Shown: positions 1 to 8,568, counted from the stretch's first letter. The stretch is DNA of 64,000 bases from Mesorhizobium sp. ORS 3359 (GCA_000824845.1 CCNC01000002.1:1-64000), one strand, 5' to 3'. Made by a program: numbers and translations. Notes: generated from the sequence alone by a model not told the origin.

Positions 1-75
1 TCACGTACTTCAGTACGCTCCGCTCCGGTTCTCGGAAGCCGTCATTTTCGGCTCGGCCTGACCTGAATCTCGACG
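1..75. repeat. right half of a long palindromic intergenic repeat (copy 1)
   Basis: The first 71 bases align without gaps to 61913-61983, with 63 of 71 positions identical by my count. Both copies begin at the palindromic core CGTACTTMAGTACG and continue into the same hairpin arm. The copy at 61.9 kb is a nearly complete palindrome, so this one appears to be cut at its centre by the window edge and its left arm should lie just upstream. No coding function is apparent. Confidence 0.8.
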
Positions 76-174
76 CCGGCGCTGGAAAAGTGAATCGGAC
101 AAACGGGTTGAGCTCAGCGGCTCAGGATCTGATTCAATATGCTGACAAGACGATGCAAACGAAAGGACCACACA

Positions 175-582
175 ATGGCCACCACGAAACTTCTTAGCGA
201 CGCCGAGGTCGAAAAGATTCCGGCGGTGAAGGCCGTGTTCGACGATATCCGCGCGACGCGGAAATCCGATTTCGTCAACAATTTCTGGCGCGGGCTGGCC
301 AATGATCCGGCGGCGCTGAAGCGGGTGTGGGAGCAGCTCAAGGCGGTGATGGTCGCCGACAGCGCCATCGATCCGCTGACCAAGGAAATGATCTATATCG
401 CCGTCTCGACCGCCAATGGCTGTTCCTACTGCATCCATTCGCACACCGCCGCGGCGCGCGCCAAGGGCATGACCGACGCGCAGCATGGCGAGCTGGTGTC
501 GATCATCGGGCTCGCCGGGCAGACGAACCATCTGGTGACGGCGATGCAGATCCCGCTCGACCCGCAATTCGAGGTGAAGTGA
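175..582 (+). CDS. carboxymuconolactone decarboxylase family protein (AhpD-like)
   Basis: A 135-residue protein of the CMD/AhpD all-alpha fold. It carries the CxxCxxxH redox motif (C83, C86, H90 in GCSYCIHSH) that marks the peroxidase-like AhpD branch rather than true gamma-carboxymuconolactone decarboxylases. AhpD-type proteins use the cysteine pair for thiol-dependent peroxide reduction; the partner and substrate of this small stand-alone member are unknown. The ATG at 175 is preceded by GAAAGGACC; an ATG 36 bases upstream in the same frame lacks a ribosome-binding site and adds residues unlike the family. A GNAT gene starts 23 bases downstream, so the two may be co-transcribed. Confidence 0.85.
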   Translation: MATTKLLSDAEVEKIPAVKAVFDDIRATRKSDFVNNFWRGLANDPAALKRVWEQLKAVMVADSAIDPLTKEMIYIAVSTANGCSYCIHSHTAAARAKGMTDAQHGELVSIIGLAGQTNHLVTAMQIPLDPQFEVK

Positions 583-605
583 GGAGCGCTCTTTCAGGCC
601 AACCC

Positions 606-1136
606 ATGAACAAGATGATCAGATTTCCAATTTCGCTTTCCGGCTACGAGGTTGAGGGGCTGATCGAAAGCGACGTGCCTAGGCTTGCTGGGCTGTATCA
701 AGCGTGCTCGGACTATGTGTTGCTGGAACGGGGCGAGATGCCAAATGCCGGCATGGCACGGGAAGAATTTGAGAACTTCCCTCCCAATCGGACGGCGGCT
801 GACAAGTTCATGTTCGGGTTAAAAGCCACCGACGGCGAAATTGTCGGCTTGCTGGCCTGCGATCGTGATTATCCGCAGGCGGGTTGCTGGTGGATCGCAT
901 TGCTGATGATCGACAAGTCCTTTCGTGAACAAGGGGTTGGGCGAGCGTTTTGCGACGATCTTTTCAGATGGCTGAAATCCCGACGGGTCAAACGCGTGGA
1001 ACTCGGCGTGCTTACCGAAAATGAGCAGGCGCTGCGCTTCTGGCAGCGGCAGGGTTTCGAGTTGCTGCGAATTGCTGGACCGGTTGGCTTCGGCGCCAAG
1101 GAGCATATGGTTCAGGTTCTGGGCCGGGCTTTGTGA
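606..1136 (+). CDS. GNAT family N-acetyltransferase
   Basis: A 176-residue protein with a GNAT fold. The acetyl-CoA pyrophosphate-binding loop is visible as REQGVGRAF (family pattern Q/RxxGxG/A) after the hydrophobic strand WWIALLMID, and the C-terminal part contains NEQALRFWQRQGFE, typical of GNAT motif B. The enzyme should transfer an acetyl group from acetyl-CoA to an amine; the acceptor cannot be read from sequence. The ATG at 606 is chosen because upstream codons in the frame overlap the preceding gene. It ends five bases before the stop of the convergent amidohydrolase gene. Confidence 0.85.
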   Translation: MNKMIRFPISLSGYEVEGLIESDVPRLAGLYQACSDYVLLERGEMPNAGMAREEFENFPPNRTAADKFMFGLKATDGEIVGLLACDRDYPQAGCWWIALLMIDKSFREQGVGRAFCDDLFRWLKSRRVKRVELGVLTENEQALRFWQRQGFELLRIAGPVGFGAKEHMVQVLGRAL

Positions 1137-1140
1137 GCCG

Positions 1141-2028
1141 CTATGCCGGCCGATAAATCTTCTCAGCCGTGTTCCAGAAAATATCGGCCTCAGCCCCCAG
1201 TCCATGCTTCGCGACCGCTGCGCGGTGCGCGTTGATAAGCTCGGCATGGCTGGTCCAGAGCTTCTCGATCGGGAAGTTGGAGCCGAACATCAGCCGGCCG
1301 CTGCCGAGGATATTGATCGCGTTGTCGACGATGTAGGCGATGAGCTCCGGGTCGTTCCGGTGAACGAAGGTGCCAAGCCCCGACAGCTTGGCGTAGACAT
1401 TGGGCGCCGCCGAAAGCGTGCGCAGGCCGGCCTTCCACGCTTCGGTGGTTTCCGGCTCCATGCCGGTCAGCATGCCGGCATGGGTGAGGATGAAATTCGT
1501 CTGAGGGTTCTCGCCGACCAATGCCAGCCCATCCTTCATCTGCGCGGGAAAAAGCTGGAGGTCGAAGGAGAGGCCGTAATCCTTCAGCCGCGCCACGTTC
1601 TTCCGCACCTTCGGGTCGATCACCTGGTCGGCCGATGCGGCGAAGCGGAAGGCCGGTGTCTCGTGCCAGTGCAGCTGCATACGCGCGCCGCGCAGCAGCT
1701 TGTATTTCATCAATCGGTCGATCTGCGGGCGCACGTCATCGACCGTCATGTCGGCATAGCCGACGATGGCGTGCGGCCAACCGGTTTCGTCGGCGGTCTT
1801 CTGCAGGAAGGCGACCTCGTTTTCGAAATCTTCCTTGGCCCAGTTGGTCTGGACATAGACGGCCTTCTCGACGTCCGACCCCCTCTGGTCTTCGAGGAAT
1901 TCCGTGATCGGATAGTCGCGGCGGATCGGCTCGTAGGGGCCGAAGATGCGCGGCACCATCGGGCCGACCAGCCAGGGTTGGTCCTTCTGGCGCCAGATGT
2001 GAAAATGCGCGTCGATGGCTTTCTGCAT
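1141..2028 (-). CDS. TIM-barrel amidohydrolase (COG3618, lactonase-like)
   Basis: A 295-residue metal-dependent hydrolase of the amidohydrolase-2 type, the family that includes L-fuconolactonase, rhamnonolactonase and 2-pyrone-4,6-dicarboxylate lactonase. The first metal-site motif is HFH at residues 8-10. HAG in the middle and FGSNFPIE near the C-terminus match later metal and active-site strands. Its ATG shares one base with the stop of the VWA gene (TGATG), with GAGGG seven bases upstream, so it is the last gene of the molybdenum hydroxylase operon. Its likely role is opening a lactone or cyclic amide made by the hydroxylase; that is inferred from context only. Confidence 0.8.
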   Translation of the reverse strand: MQKAIDAHFHIWRQKDQPWLVGPMVPRIFGPYEPIRRDYPITEFLEDQRGSDVEKAVYVQTNWAKEDFENEVAFLQKTADETGWPHAIVGYADMTVDDVRPQIDRLMKYKLLRGARMQLHWHETPAFRFAASADQVIDPKVRKNVARLKDYGLSFDLQLFPAQMKDGLALVGENPQTNFILTHAGMLTGMEPETTEAWKAGLRTLSAAPNVYAKLSGLGTFVHRNDPELIAYIVDNAINILGSGRLMFGSNFPIEKLWTSHAELINAHRAAVAKHGLGAEADIFWNTAEKIYRPA

Positions 2029-3164
2029 CACGATACCCTCTTCCAGATGGAATCGGCCGTAGGCGCCGGGCGGGCGAGCGACAGGATGAAATCGGTCAGG
2101 CGTCCGATCGACGAGCCGTCGACCAGATCGTCAAGCACCGGCAGGATTGCCCGCAGCGCCGCCGTGGCTGGGCGAAAACGCGGGTCGCCGGCGAGCGGTG
2201 TCGCCAGCGACAGACGGAAGGCGCGGGCGCTGAAGCGGCGCATGGCGATCTCCAGTTCGGCATGGCTGCCGCGTTCCAGTCCATCGGACAGGATGACGAC
2301 GCAGGCGCCGCGCGCGAAGGCGGAAAAACGCGGCACAGACAGGAAAGCGAGCAAGGTGGGTCCCATGCGAGTGCCGCCGTCCCAATCGTCGACAAGCGCC
2401 GCGGCGCGGGCGAGCGCCTGCCCGCGGTCGCGGATGCGCAGCGCCGAGGTGATACGGGTGAGCCGCGTGCCAAAGGTAAAGACCTCGGCGCGGTCCGCGC
2501 CCTGCACGGCGGCGTGCGCGAGCTTGAGGTAATCGGCCGTGTGCAGCTTCATCGAGCCGGAGACATCGATGAGCAGGAGCAGTTTGCGCGGGACGGCCTG
2601 CCGGCAGCGCAGCAGCGGCGAGGGTATATCGCCGTCGGCGCTGACGATTTCGCTGAGCGAACGGCGGAGGTCGAGCGTGCCGCGCGAACGGGTGCGGGTG
2701 GTGCGGAAGGAGCGCCGGGCGGGCAGGGCGGATACGAGCTTGCGGCGGAACGGGCTGAGGCCATCGGCGTCGCGCTGGAAATCGCGGCTGCTCAGCTGCT
2801 CGAGCGCCGAAGACAGCTCGCCGCCTTTTTCCTGGCGAATGGTTTGTCTTTCTTCCTCGCGCGCGCCGCGATCGTCCTTGACGCGGGTCTCGTCGTCCTC
2901 TTCGCCTTCGATCGAAGGCTTGGCGTCGCCGTAGAAATAGTTGCGGAAATGCGCCTCTAATTCGCCGCGGCGATCGGGCGAGGGCGCGAGTGTCGCAAGG
3001 GCTGCCTCGCAGATATCGTTCATCGAGCGGGGGCCGAGCAGGGTAACCGCTTGCATGAAGCTGATGACTTGTTCGGGCGCGATATGGAAAGCGTGGCGGC
3101 GCAGCAGGCGGGCGAAACCGAGGAAAGGCGCGGCGGCAGGGCGCAGGTTTTGCGGACGCCTCAT
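2028..3164 (-). CDS. VWA domain protein, CoxE-like
   Basis: A 378-residue protein with a von Willebrand A domain in the C-terminal half. The MIDAS motif is DVSGS starting at D200, and a charged linker (residues about 85-115) precedes it. CoxE-type VWA proteins work with a MoxR-class AAA+ ATPase to mature or insert the metal centre of molybdenum hydroxylases, as in the CO dehydrogenase cox cluster. The MoxR partner is the preceding gene of the same operon. A 160-bp repeat element lies between the two genes. The name CoxE describes family only: the enzyme encoded here is not a form I CO dehydrogenase. Confidence 0.87.
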   Translation of the reverse strand: MRRPQNLRPAAAPFLGFARLLRRHAFHIAPEQVISFMQAVTLLGPRSMNDICEAALATLAPSPDRRGELEAHFRNYFYGDAKPSIEGEEDDETRVKDDRGAREEERQTIRQEKGGELSSALEQLSSRDFQRDADGLSPFRRKLVSALPARRSFRTTRTRSRGTLDLRRSLSEIVSADGDIPSPLLRCRQAVPRKLLLLIDVSGSMKLHTADYLKLAHAAVQGADRAEVFTFGTRLTRITSALRIRDRGQALARAAALVDDWDGGTRMGPTLLAFLSVPRFSAFARGACVVILSDGLERGSHAELEIAMRRFSARAFRLSLATPLAGDPRFRPATAALRAILPVLDDLVDGSSIGRLTDFILSLARPAPTADSIWKRVS

Positions 3165-3170
3165 TCCTTC

Positions 3171-3330
3171 GCGCCCCCCTCTGTCCTACCGGACACCTCC
3201 CCCACAAGGGGGAGACTGGCAGCTTGGGCGCGCCGCTCGATCCTGCGACGTCGGCGATTGGCGAAAGCCGACGCGATATCTGATCTCCCCACAAGTGGGG
3301 GAGATGTCCCGGCAGGACAGAGGGGGGCGC
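3171..3330. repeat. MITE-like element with about 35-bp inverted ends, inside an operon
   Basis: The left arm starts GCGCCCCCCTCTGTCC at 3171. The right arm ends GGACAGAGGGGGGCGC at 3330 and is its reverse complement. The arms match over roughly 35 bases with a few changes, and each contains its own small hairpin built on CTCCCC/GGGGAG. The centre holds another hairpin (GTCGGC/GCCGAC near 3250-3272). It sits between the moxR-like and VWA genes, which are in the same orientation. A half copy with the same core is at 60971-61021. No open reading frame is inside. Confidence 0.85.
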
Positions 3331-3396
3331 TGTCCCGCCAGCGTTGCGGGAGAGGCGTCCGATGCCGATAGGTCGCCAATTCGGTGAGGTCGCGCA

Positions 3397-4278
3397 TCAC
3401 CCCAACGCCTCCTCGACTATCCTCCCGAGCTCCGGCGCGATCGCTGACAAATCCTCCTCGTCCTTGATCAGTAAGCCGATGGCCCGCCGAAAAGCTTCCG
3501 GCCAGGGGCTGCCGCCCTTTTCGAGGATGGTCGCGGCATTCGCCCATTCCACCGCTTCAGCGATGCCCGGCGGCTTTGCCAGCGGGCGCGCGCGGATCTC
3601 CTGCACGGCATTCGCCACTGCGCGCGCCGTCGCCTCGGCCACATCGCCCGAGCGCAGCATGATGATCTCGGCCTCGCGCCGGGCGTCGGGATAGCCGATC
3701 CAGTGGTAGACGCAGCGCCGGCGCAGCGCCTCGGCCAACTCGCGCGTTCGGTTCGAAGTCAGGATGACGATCGGCTGGGCTGCCGCGCGGATCGTGCCGC
3801 GTTCGGGGATGCTGATCTGGAAGTCGGAGAGGAATTCCAGAAGCAGTGCTTCGAACTCGTGGTCCGAGCGGTCGATCTCGTCGACAAGCAATACACGCTC
3901 GACCGGCGCCCGCAACACCTGCAGCAGCGGCCGGGCAATCAGGAAACGGTCGTCATAGATGTCGATCTCGTGCTCGCCGGCATGGCGGATGGCGAGCAGC
4001 TGGCGCTGGTAGTTCCATTCGTACAGCGCATGCCCGGCGTCGATGCCTTCATAGCATTGCAGCCGCACCAGCTCGCGGCCGAGCAATTCGGCGACCGCCT
4101 TCGCGGCCTCGGTCTTGCCGACGCCCGGCGCGCCTTCGAGCAGCAGCGGCTTGCCGAGCCGGATCGCCAGGAAGATGGCGGTCGCAAGGCTGTCGTCGGC
4201 CAGATAGCGCGAGGCGGCAAGGCGCGCGGCGATCGCCTCCGGCGAAGCCGCGATTTCAACGACGTCGGCGCTGGTCAT
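3397..4278 (-). CDS. MoxR-family AAA+ ATPase, CoxD-like
   Basis: A 293-residue AAA+ protein. Walker A is GAPGVGKT at residues 49-56, Walker B is LLVDEID with D133/E134, and a sensor-1 stretch ILTSNRTRE follows. MoxR ATPases act as chaperones; CoxD-type members drive late maturation of the active site of molybdenum hydroxylases together with a VWA protein. It lies seven bases after the C-terminal half of the molybdopterin subunit and ahead of the VWA gene, the usual L-D-E order of cox-type clusters. The length and the motif set are normal for the family. Confidence 0.9.
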   Translation of the reverse strand: MTSADVVEIAASPEAIAARLAASRYLADDSLATAIFLAIRLGKPLLLEGAPGVGKTEAAKAVAELLGRELVRLQCYEGIDAGHALYEWNYQRQLLAIRHAGEHEIDIYDDRFLIARPLLQVLRAPVERVLLVDEIDRSDHEFEALLLEFLSDFQISIPERGTIRAAAQPIVILTSNRTRELAEALRRRCVYHWIGYPDARREAEIIMLRSGDVAEATARAVANAVQEIRARPLAKPPGIAEAVEWANAATILEKGGSPWPEAFRRAIGLLIKDEEDLSAIAPELGRIVEEALG

Positions 4279-4285
4279 TGTCCCC

Positions 4286-5290
4286 TCAACTCGCGGCCCG
4301 CGCCTTCAGCGCGCGCAGGATGCGTTCGGGCGTGATCGGCAGCGTGTCGATGCGTACGCCGACAGCGTCGAAGACGGCGTTGGCGACCGCCGGGATCTGC
4401 GGGTTGGCGCACATCTCGCCCGGACCTTTGGCGCCGAACGGTCCGTCGGCGGAAGGACGCTCCAAGACGATGATCTCGGTCTCGGCGAGGTCGCCGGGAC
4501 CCGGCATCAGATACTGGTTGAAGTCGGTACCGCCATGGTCGCGGTTCGGATAATAAGGCTCCGTCGTCTCGTAGAGCGCATGGCTGATGCCCATCCAGGA
4601 GCCGCCGACCAATTGCTGCTCGACCATCTTCGGGTTGAGCGCGCGGCCGATCTCGAAGACATTTTTCACGGTGAGGACCGTCACTTCGCCGGTCTCGTCG
4701 TCGACCTCGACCTCGGCCACGGTGCAGGCATGGGCATAGCAGGTCGAGGGCTTCATCGCGCCGGTCTCCTTCTCCGGATAGGAGCGCGGGATCAGGAACA
4801 TGCCGCGACCCGAGATCGAGCGGCCGCGCTTGAAATGCGCCGACAGCGCGACATCGAAGATCGAGATCGATTTCTGCGGCGCACCCTTCACCTGGATGTT
4901 GCCCTGGCCGTCGGTCTCGAGGTCGGAGGCGTTCACCTCCAGTTCCTCGGCCGCCACTTCCAGCATCACCTGGCGGGCTTCCTTGGCGGCCTGGATGACG
5001 GCATTGCCGGCGCGGTGCGTGCCGCGTGAGGCGAAGGTGCCCATGCAGTGGGGGCCGGTGTCGGTGTCGGCGGTGTCGACGACAACGCGGTCGGTCGGCA
5101 CTCCGATCGTCTCGGCGCAGATCTGCGCCATGATCTGCTTCATGCCCTGGCCGAGATCGACGCTGGAGAGCGTGACCATGAAATTGCCGGTCGGCGTCGA
5201 ATGGACCAGCGCCTGGGTCGGGTCGCCGCCGAGGTTCATGCCGGTCGGATAGTTGATCGCGGCGACGCCGCGTCCACGCCGGATCGCCAT
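4286..5290 (-). CDS. molybdenum hydroxylase large subunit, C-terminal half
   Basis: A 334-residue protein equal to the C-terminal molybdopterin-binding domain of xanthine dehydrogenase/CoxL large subunits. It has the cofactor loop VDLGQGMKQI near the start and GAKGPGEM near the end; E292 corresponds to the catalytic glutamate of the family. Family large subunits are single chains of about 770-800 residues. Here the N-terminal half is a separate gene ending one base before this ATG, in another reading frame. AGGAAGGGAG lies about seven bases upstream of the ATG, which argues for real translation from this start rather than a sequencing slip. Confidence 0.85.
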   Translation of the reverse strand: MAIRRGRGVAAINYPTGMNLGGDPTQALVHSTPTGNFMVTLSSVDLGQGMKQIMAQICAETIGVPTDRVVVDTADTDTGPHCMGTFASRGTHRAGNAVIQAAKEARQVMLEVAAEELEVNASDLETDGQGNIQVKGAPQKSISIFDVALSAHFKRGRSISGRGMFLIPRSYPEKETGAMKPSTCYAHACTVAEVEVDDETGEVTVLTVKNVFEIGRALNPKMVEQQLVGGSWMGISHALYETTEPYYPNRDHGGTDFNQYLMPGPGDLAETEIIVLERPSADGPFGAKGPGEMCANPQIPAVANAVFDAVGVRIDTLPITPERILRALKARAAS

Positions 5291-5291
5291 C

Positions 5292-6659
5292 TCAGGCTCC
5301 CTTCCTGTAGGAGGACATCGCCATGTATTTCTCGGCCACGGGCCAGTTGGCGGCGCGCGAGGCTTCCTGCATGCATTCGATCAGCGCCGCGCCCTCGGTC
5401 GGCTGGCGATGCGCCTTCATGTCGCCGTCGCGATAGGCGTTGATGAAGCGGAATTCGAGCGGGTCCATGCCGATCAGCCGCGCCAGCTTGTCCATCTGCA
5501 CTTCCAGCGCGAAGTCACCGATGGTGACGCCGAAGCCGCGCATGGCCGATGAAGGGGTGCGGTTGGTGTAGACGCAGTAGGTGTCGATCCAGACATTCGG
5601 GATCGTGTAGGGCCCGGGATAGTGCGCGGCGCCCTTCTGCGCGCCATAGGGCGAGTGGCGCGAATAGGCGCCGGCATCGGTGTAGCCGGTCACCTTGCGC
5701 GCGACGATACGGCCGTCCTTCATCACACCGTCCTTGATGACGATCTTCTCGGCCGCGCGCGGCGAGGAGATCTGCATCTCCTCCTCGCGGCTGTAGACGA
5801 AGGAAACCGGGCGTCCGGTGAGCTTGGCGCCGAGAATGGCGATCGGCTCGACGATGACATCGACCTTGCCGCCGAAGCCGCCGCCGACCGTTCCGCCGAC
5901 GAAATGCAACTTCGAGCCCGGCATCTGCAGGATGATCGAGGCGTTGTCGAGCGTGAAGAACATCGCCTGCGTGTTGGTGTAGCAGGTGAAGCGGTCATTG
6001 CCTTCGGGCGCCACAACGCAGCCCGTCGTCTCGGTCGGCGCGTGCTCGATCGGCGAGGACTGGTAGGACTGTTCGAGGATGTGGTCGGCCTGGGCAAAGC
6101 CCGCCTCGACATCGCCGAAGCGCACCTTCCGGCATTCGCCGCTGTCATAGAGATAATAGTTCTGGCCGTGATACTCGTTGACCAAGGGGGCGCCGGGCTT
6201 CAGCGCCTCCTCCATGTCGAAGACCGCCGGCAGCACCTCGTAGTCGACCTTGACCTTGGCGGCGGCTTCCTGCGCGGCGCGCTCGGTCTCGGCCAGCACC
6301 GCCACCACGGCCTCGCCCTTCCAGCGCACCTTGCCGTCGGCAAGTACTGTCTCGTCCTCGGGACCCACCTGGATCAGGATCAGGATGGTGTAGACATTGT
6401 GCGGCACGTCCTTGGCAGTCAGCACGCGCACGACGCCCGGATGCTTTTCCGCTTCCGACGTATCGATCGAGCGGATGCGGGCATGATGATGCGGGCTGCG
6501 CACCATCTTCAGATGCAGCATGCCCGGGAAGTTCCGGTCGGCGAAATAGGCAGTCTTGCCGGTGACGTGTCCGGGCGAATCGAGCCGCGGCCGCGGCTGG
6601 CCGATCTCGTTGAGACCGTCCTTGCGGACATCGGCGAAATAATCCTTGCGCAGTTCCAT
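5292..6659 (-). CDS. molybdenum hydroxylase large subunit, N-terminal half
   Basis: A 455-residue protein covering the a/b hammerhead domain and the first molybdopterin-binding domain of the xanthine dehydrogenase/CoxL family. It contains GGTVGGGFGGK, a cofactor-contacting loop, and AMRGFG at 372-377, the position where form I CO dehydrogenases carry AYxCSFR. The substrate is therefore probably an N-heterocycle, aldehyde or similar compound, not CO. The ATG at 6659 is chosen because upstream codons run into the 2Fe-2S gene. The protein stops at TGA and the C-terminal half begins immediately in another frame; the two chains would assemble into one catalytic subunit. Confidence 0.87.
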   Translation of the reverse strand: MELRKDYFADVRKDGLNEIGQPRPRLDSPGHVTGKTAYFADRNFPGMLHLKMVRSPHHHARIRSIDTSEAEKHPGVVRVLTAKDVPHNVYTILILIQVGPEDETVLADGKVRWKGEAVVAVLAETERAAQEAAAKVKVDYEVLPAVFDMEEALKPGAPLVNEYHGQNYYLYDSGECRKVRFGDVEAGFAQADHILEQSYQSSPIEHAPTETTGCVVAPEGNDRFTCYTNTQAMFFTLDNASIILQMPGSKLHFVGGTVGGGFGGKVDVIVEPIAILGAKLTGRPVSFVYSREEEMQISSPRAAEKIVIKDGVMKDGRIVARKVTGYTDAGAYSRHSPYGAQKGAAHYPGPYTIPNVWIDTYCVYTNRTPSSAMRGFGVTIGDFALEVQMDKLARLIGMDPLEFRFINAYRDGDMKAHRQPTEGAALIECMQEASRAANWPVAEKYMAMSSYRKGA

Positions 6660-6670
6660 GGCTCGTTCCC

Positions 6671-7153
6671 TCAAGCGGCGTTCTGCGAGTTGGCGCGCGC
6701 GGCAACCAGCACCGCCTGGATGATCGGCTCGTAGCCGGTGCAGCGGCAGATGTTGCCGGACAGCGCCTCGACCACGTCCTCGCGGCTGGGGTTCGGTGTG
6801 CGGTCGAGAAGCACTTTTGCAGCCATGATCATGCCCGGCGTGCAGAAGCCGCATTGCGTGGCGAAGGCATCTAGGAAGGCGCGCTGCAGCGGATGCAGCA
6901 CGCCACCCTCGGCAAGACCAGCGGTGGTCTTGATGTCGGCGCCGTTGCAGGTCTCGGCGAGCGTCAGGCAGGATAGCCTCAGCTCGCCGTCGATGATGAC
7001 GGAGCAGGCGCCGCAGGTGCCCTGATGACAGCCGCCCTTGGGCGAGGTGTCGCCGATCTTGTCCCTGAGCGCGTTGAGCAGCGTCGTGCCGCTCTCGATG
7101 AATTCGGCCTTTTCGGAGCCGTTGAGCGTGAATTGAACCGGGACTTTCGCCAT
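6671..7153 (-). CDS. molybdenum hydroxylase 2Fe-2S subunit (CoxS/XdhC type)
   Basis: A 160-residue electron-transfer subunit with two [2Fe-2S] sites. The plant-ferredoxin-like N-terminal cluster uses C42, C47, C50 and C62 (CHQGTCGAC...C). The alpha-helical C-terminal cluster uses C101, C104, C136 and C138 (CGFC...CRC). It passes electrons from the molybdenum site to the FAD subunit encoded just upstream. Length and all eight cysteines are standard. It lies 11 bases before the large-subunit N-terminal half and is part of the same operon. Confidence 0.95.
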   Translation of the reverse strand: MAKVPVQFTLNGSEKAEFIESGTTLLNALRDKIGDTSPKGGCHQGTCGACSVIIDGELRLSCLTLAETCNGADIKTTAGLAEGGVLHPLQRAFLDAFATQCGFCTPGMIMAAKVLLDRTPNPSREDVVEALSGNICRCTGYEPIIQAVLVAARANSQNAA

Positions 7154-7209
7154 TTTTCCTCCCTGCGCGCCTGCCCGGATGAACCGAACAGACGCGCGTC
7201 CCCCACGGA

Positions 7210-8004
7210 TTAATTCGACAACAGCCGGCCGAGATGAACCGGCAGGACCTCGGCGCGATACCAGGCACTGGCGATCGGGTCGGTGATCGGCGCAATGCCT
7301 TCGCCCGCGGCGGCAAGCGCCGGCGCGATTTCCCGCGGCGTGAGCTTGCAGCCGAGCAGCGCCTTCTCCGCCGCCGTGGCGCGGATCGGGCGATCGGCCA
7401 TGCAGCCCAGCGCGATCCGTGCCGAGCTCACCGTGCCGTCGGCCGCAAGTTCCAGGAGCGCGGCGATGCTCAGCACCGACACGCCCTTGGGCTTGATGCG
7501 CGACACTTTCAGGAAGCGGAAGCTCTCCGCCGTGGGCAATGAAAAGCCGACAGCGGTGACGATGGCGCGGCTGGTATCGCGGCCTGCCAGGAAGGTCTCG
7601 ATCGGCGTCTCGCCGCCCTCAGTGACGACGGTCGCGTCCAGCGCCAGCAGCGCCACGGCGAAATCGCCATAGGGGGCAGGGGCGAACAGATTGCCGCCGA
7701 CGGTCGCCATGTTGCGGATCGCCGGCCCGCCGACGGCGCGTCCGGCCGGCGCCAGCGCGGCAAGCTCGGGATGGCTGGCAATCGCGGCCATGGTGACGGA
7801 GGCGCCGAGCCGGACCTTGCCGCCGGCAACAGCGATTTGCGAGAGGCCAGGATCTGTGACGCGGACCAGGCTGGAGGTGGACACGTCGCCTTCATTGGTC
7901 GCGCGGACCACAAGCGTACCGCCGCCGAGATAGCGCGTGCCGGGGGCCTGCAACGCGGCGTTGGCGTCTTTCGCGCTCGAAAAAGTCTGCAGCACAAGCG
8001 ACAT
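7210..8004 (-). CDS. molybdenum hydroxylase FAD subunit (CoxM type)
   Basis: A 264-residue FAD-binding subunit of the CoxM/xanthine dehydrogenase medium-chain family. The two flavin-contact motifs are present as GGGT at 27-30 and ATVGGNL at 100-106, followed by the CO_deh_flav_C region. It receives electrons from the 2Fe-2S subunit and passes them to the final acceptor. The gene precedes the small-subunit gene by 56 bases, giving the order M-S-L seen in cox-type clusters. Confidence 0.92.
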   Translation of the reverse strand: MSLVLQTFSSAKDANAALQAPGTRYLGGGTLVVRATNEGDVSTSSLVRVTDPGLSQIAVAGGKVRLGASVTMAAIASHPELAALAPAGRAVGGPAIRNMATVGGNLFAPAPYGDFAVALLALDATVVTEGGETPIETFLAGRDTSRAIVTAVGFSLPTAESFRFLKVSRIKPKGVSVLSIAALLELAADGTVSSARIALGCMADRPIRATAAEKALLGCKLTPREIAPALAAAGEGIAPITDPIASAWYRAEVLPVHLGRLLSN

Positions 8005-8019
8005 GGTGCGCTCCCCGGT

Positions 8020-8463
8020 TCAACTGTTGCCGGCGAAATGGGCCTTCAGGGCGTTGAAGCCGCCCTGGAAGACGTTGGCGCCCATGCCCTCGGCCAACTT
8101 GTCGGCCTCCTCCGGCGCTGCGTCGAAGCTCGCCGTCCATTCCGCATAGGTGCGGTTGCCGTCGGTGACGCGCCGCAATTGCAGCGTCGCCTTGTGATTG
8201 GTGAGCGGCTGCGGCGTTTCGAGGATGGAGTAGCTGACCAGGAAATTCTCATCGGAGAAGTCGAGCAGCTTTTCACGCAGGGTCGCGCCACTGACCAGTT
8301 TGAAATTGCGCACGCAGCCGATCGTAGTTGCGTCCTTGCCGTCCTCGATACGGCTTTCCACCATGCGCGGATGCCAGCCCGGTAGGCCGTTGAAGTCGCG
8401 GATGCGCGCCCAGACCTGCTCGACCGGCGCGTCGATGACGCTGGAAATGGTGACTTTCGCCAT
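8020..8463 (-). CDS. SRPBCC family protein (polyketide cyclase/CoxG-like)
   Basis: A 147-residue START/SRPBCC-fold protein beginning MAKVTISSVIDAPVEQVW, the typical first strand and helix of the superfamily, followed by FNGLPGWHPRM. Such proteins bind hydrophobic ligands. CoxG relatives anchor CO dehydrogenase to the membrane, but this one reads more like the general polyketide-cyclase branch. The ATG at 8463 matches the family start better than an in-frame start six codons upstream. It is the first gene of the molybdenum hydroxylase operon, 15 bases before the FAD-subunit gene. Confidence 0.82.
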   Translation of the reverse strand: MAKVTISSVIDAPVEQVWARIRDFNGLPGWHPRMVESRIEDGKDATTIGCVRNFKLVSGATLREKLLDFSDENFLVSYSILETPQPLTNHKATLQLRRVTDGNRTYAEWTASFDAAPEEADKLAEGMGANVFQGGFNALKAHFAGNS

Positions 8464-8568
8464 AGACTGGTTCCCTTCCAAAGATCGGGAGAAGGCTAAG
8501 GCTGTCGGTCAGCTTGCGCTTATCAATGCGTCTTGAAGGCGTATCAAACAGTCGGAAAAACAGGCGCT

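Noticed and set aside
1021..2532. A 503-codon plus-strand frame across the amidohydrolase and VWA genes
   Set aside because: It is antisense to two well-supported genes and its product is rich in Arg and Ala without motifs.
3171..3330. CRISPR array or insertion sequence
   Set aside because: There are no spaced direct repeats and no transposase; it is an inverted-end non-coding element.
4286..7153. Form I CO dehydrogenase
   Set aside because: The large subunit has AMRGFG where form I enzymes have AYxCSFR, so CO oxidation is not supported despite the cox-like gene order.
6660..7316. An in-frame upstream extension of the hydroxylase large subunit, giving a 674-residue protein
   Set aside because: It overlaps the 2Fe-2S subunit gene, whose eight cysteines are intact, and the extra residues are not homologous to the family; the start at 6659 fits.
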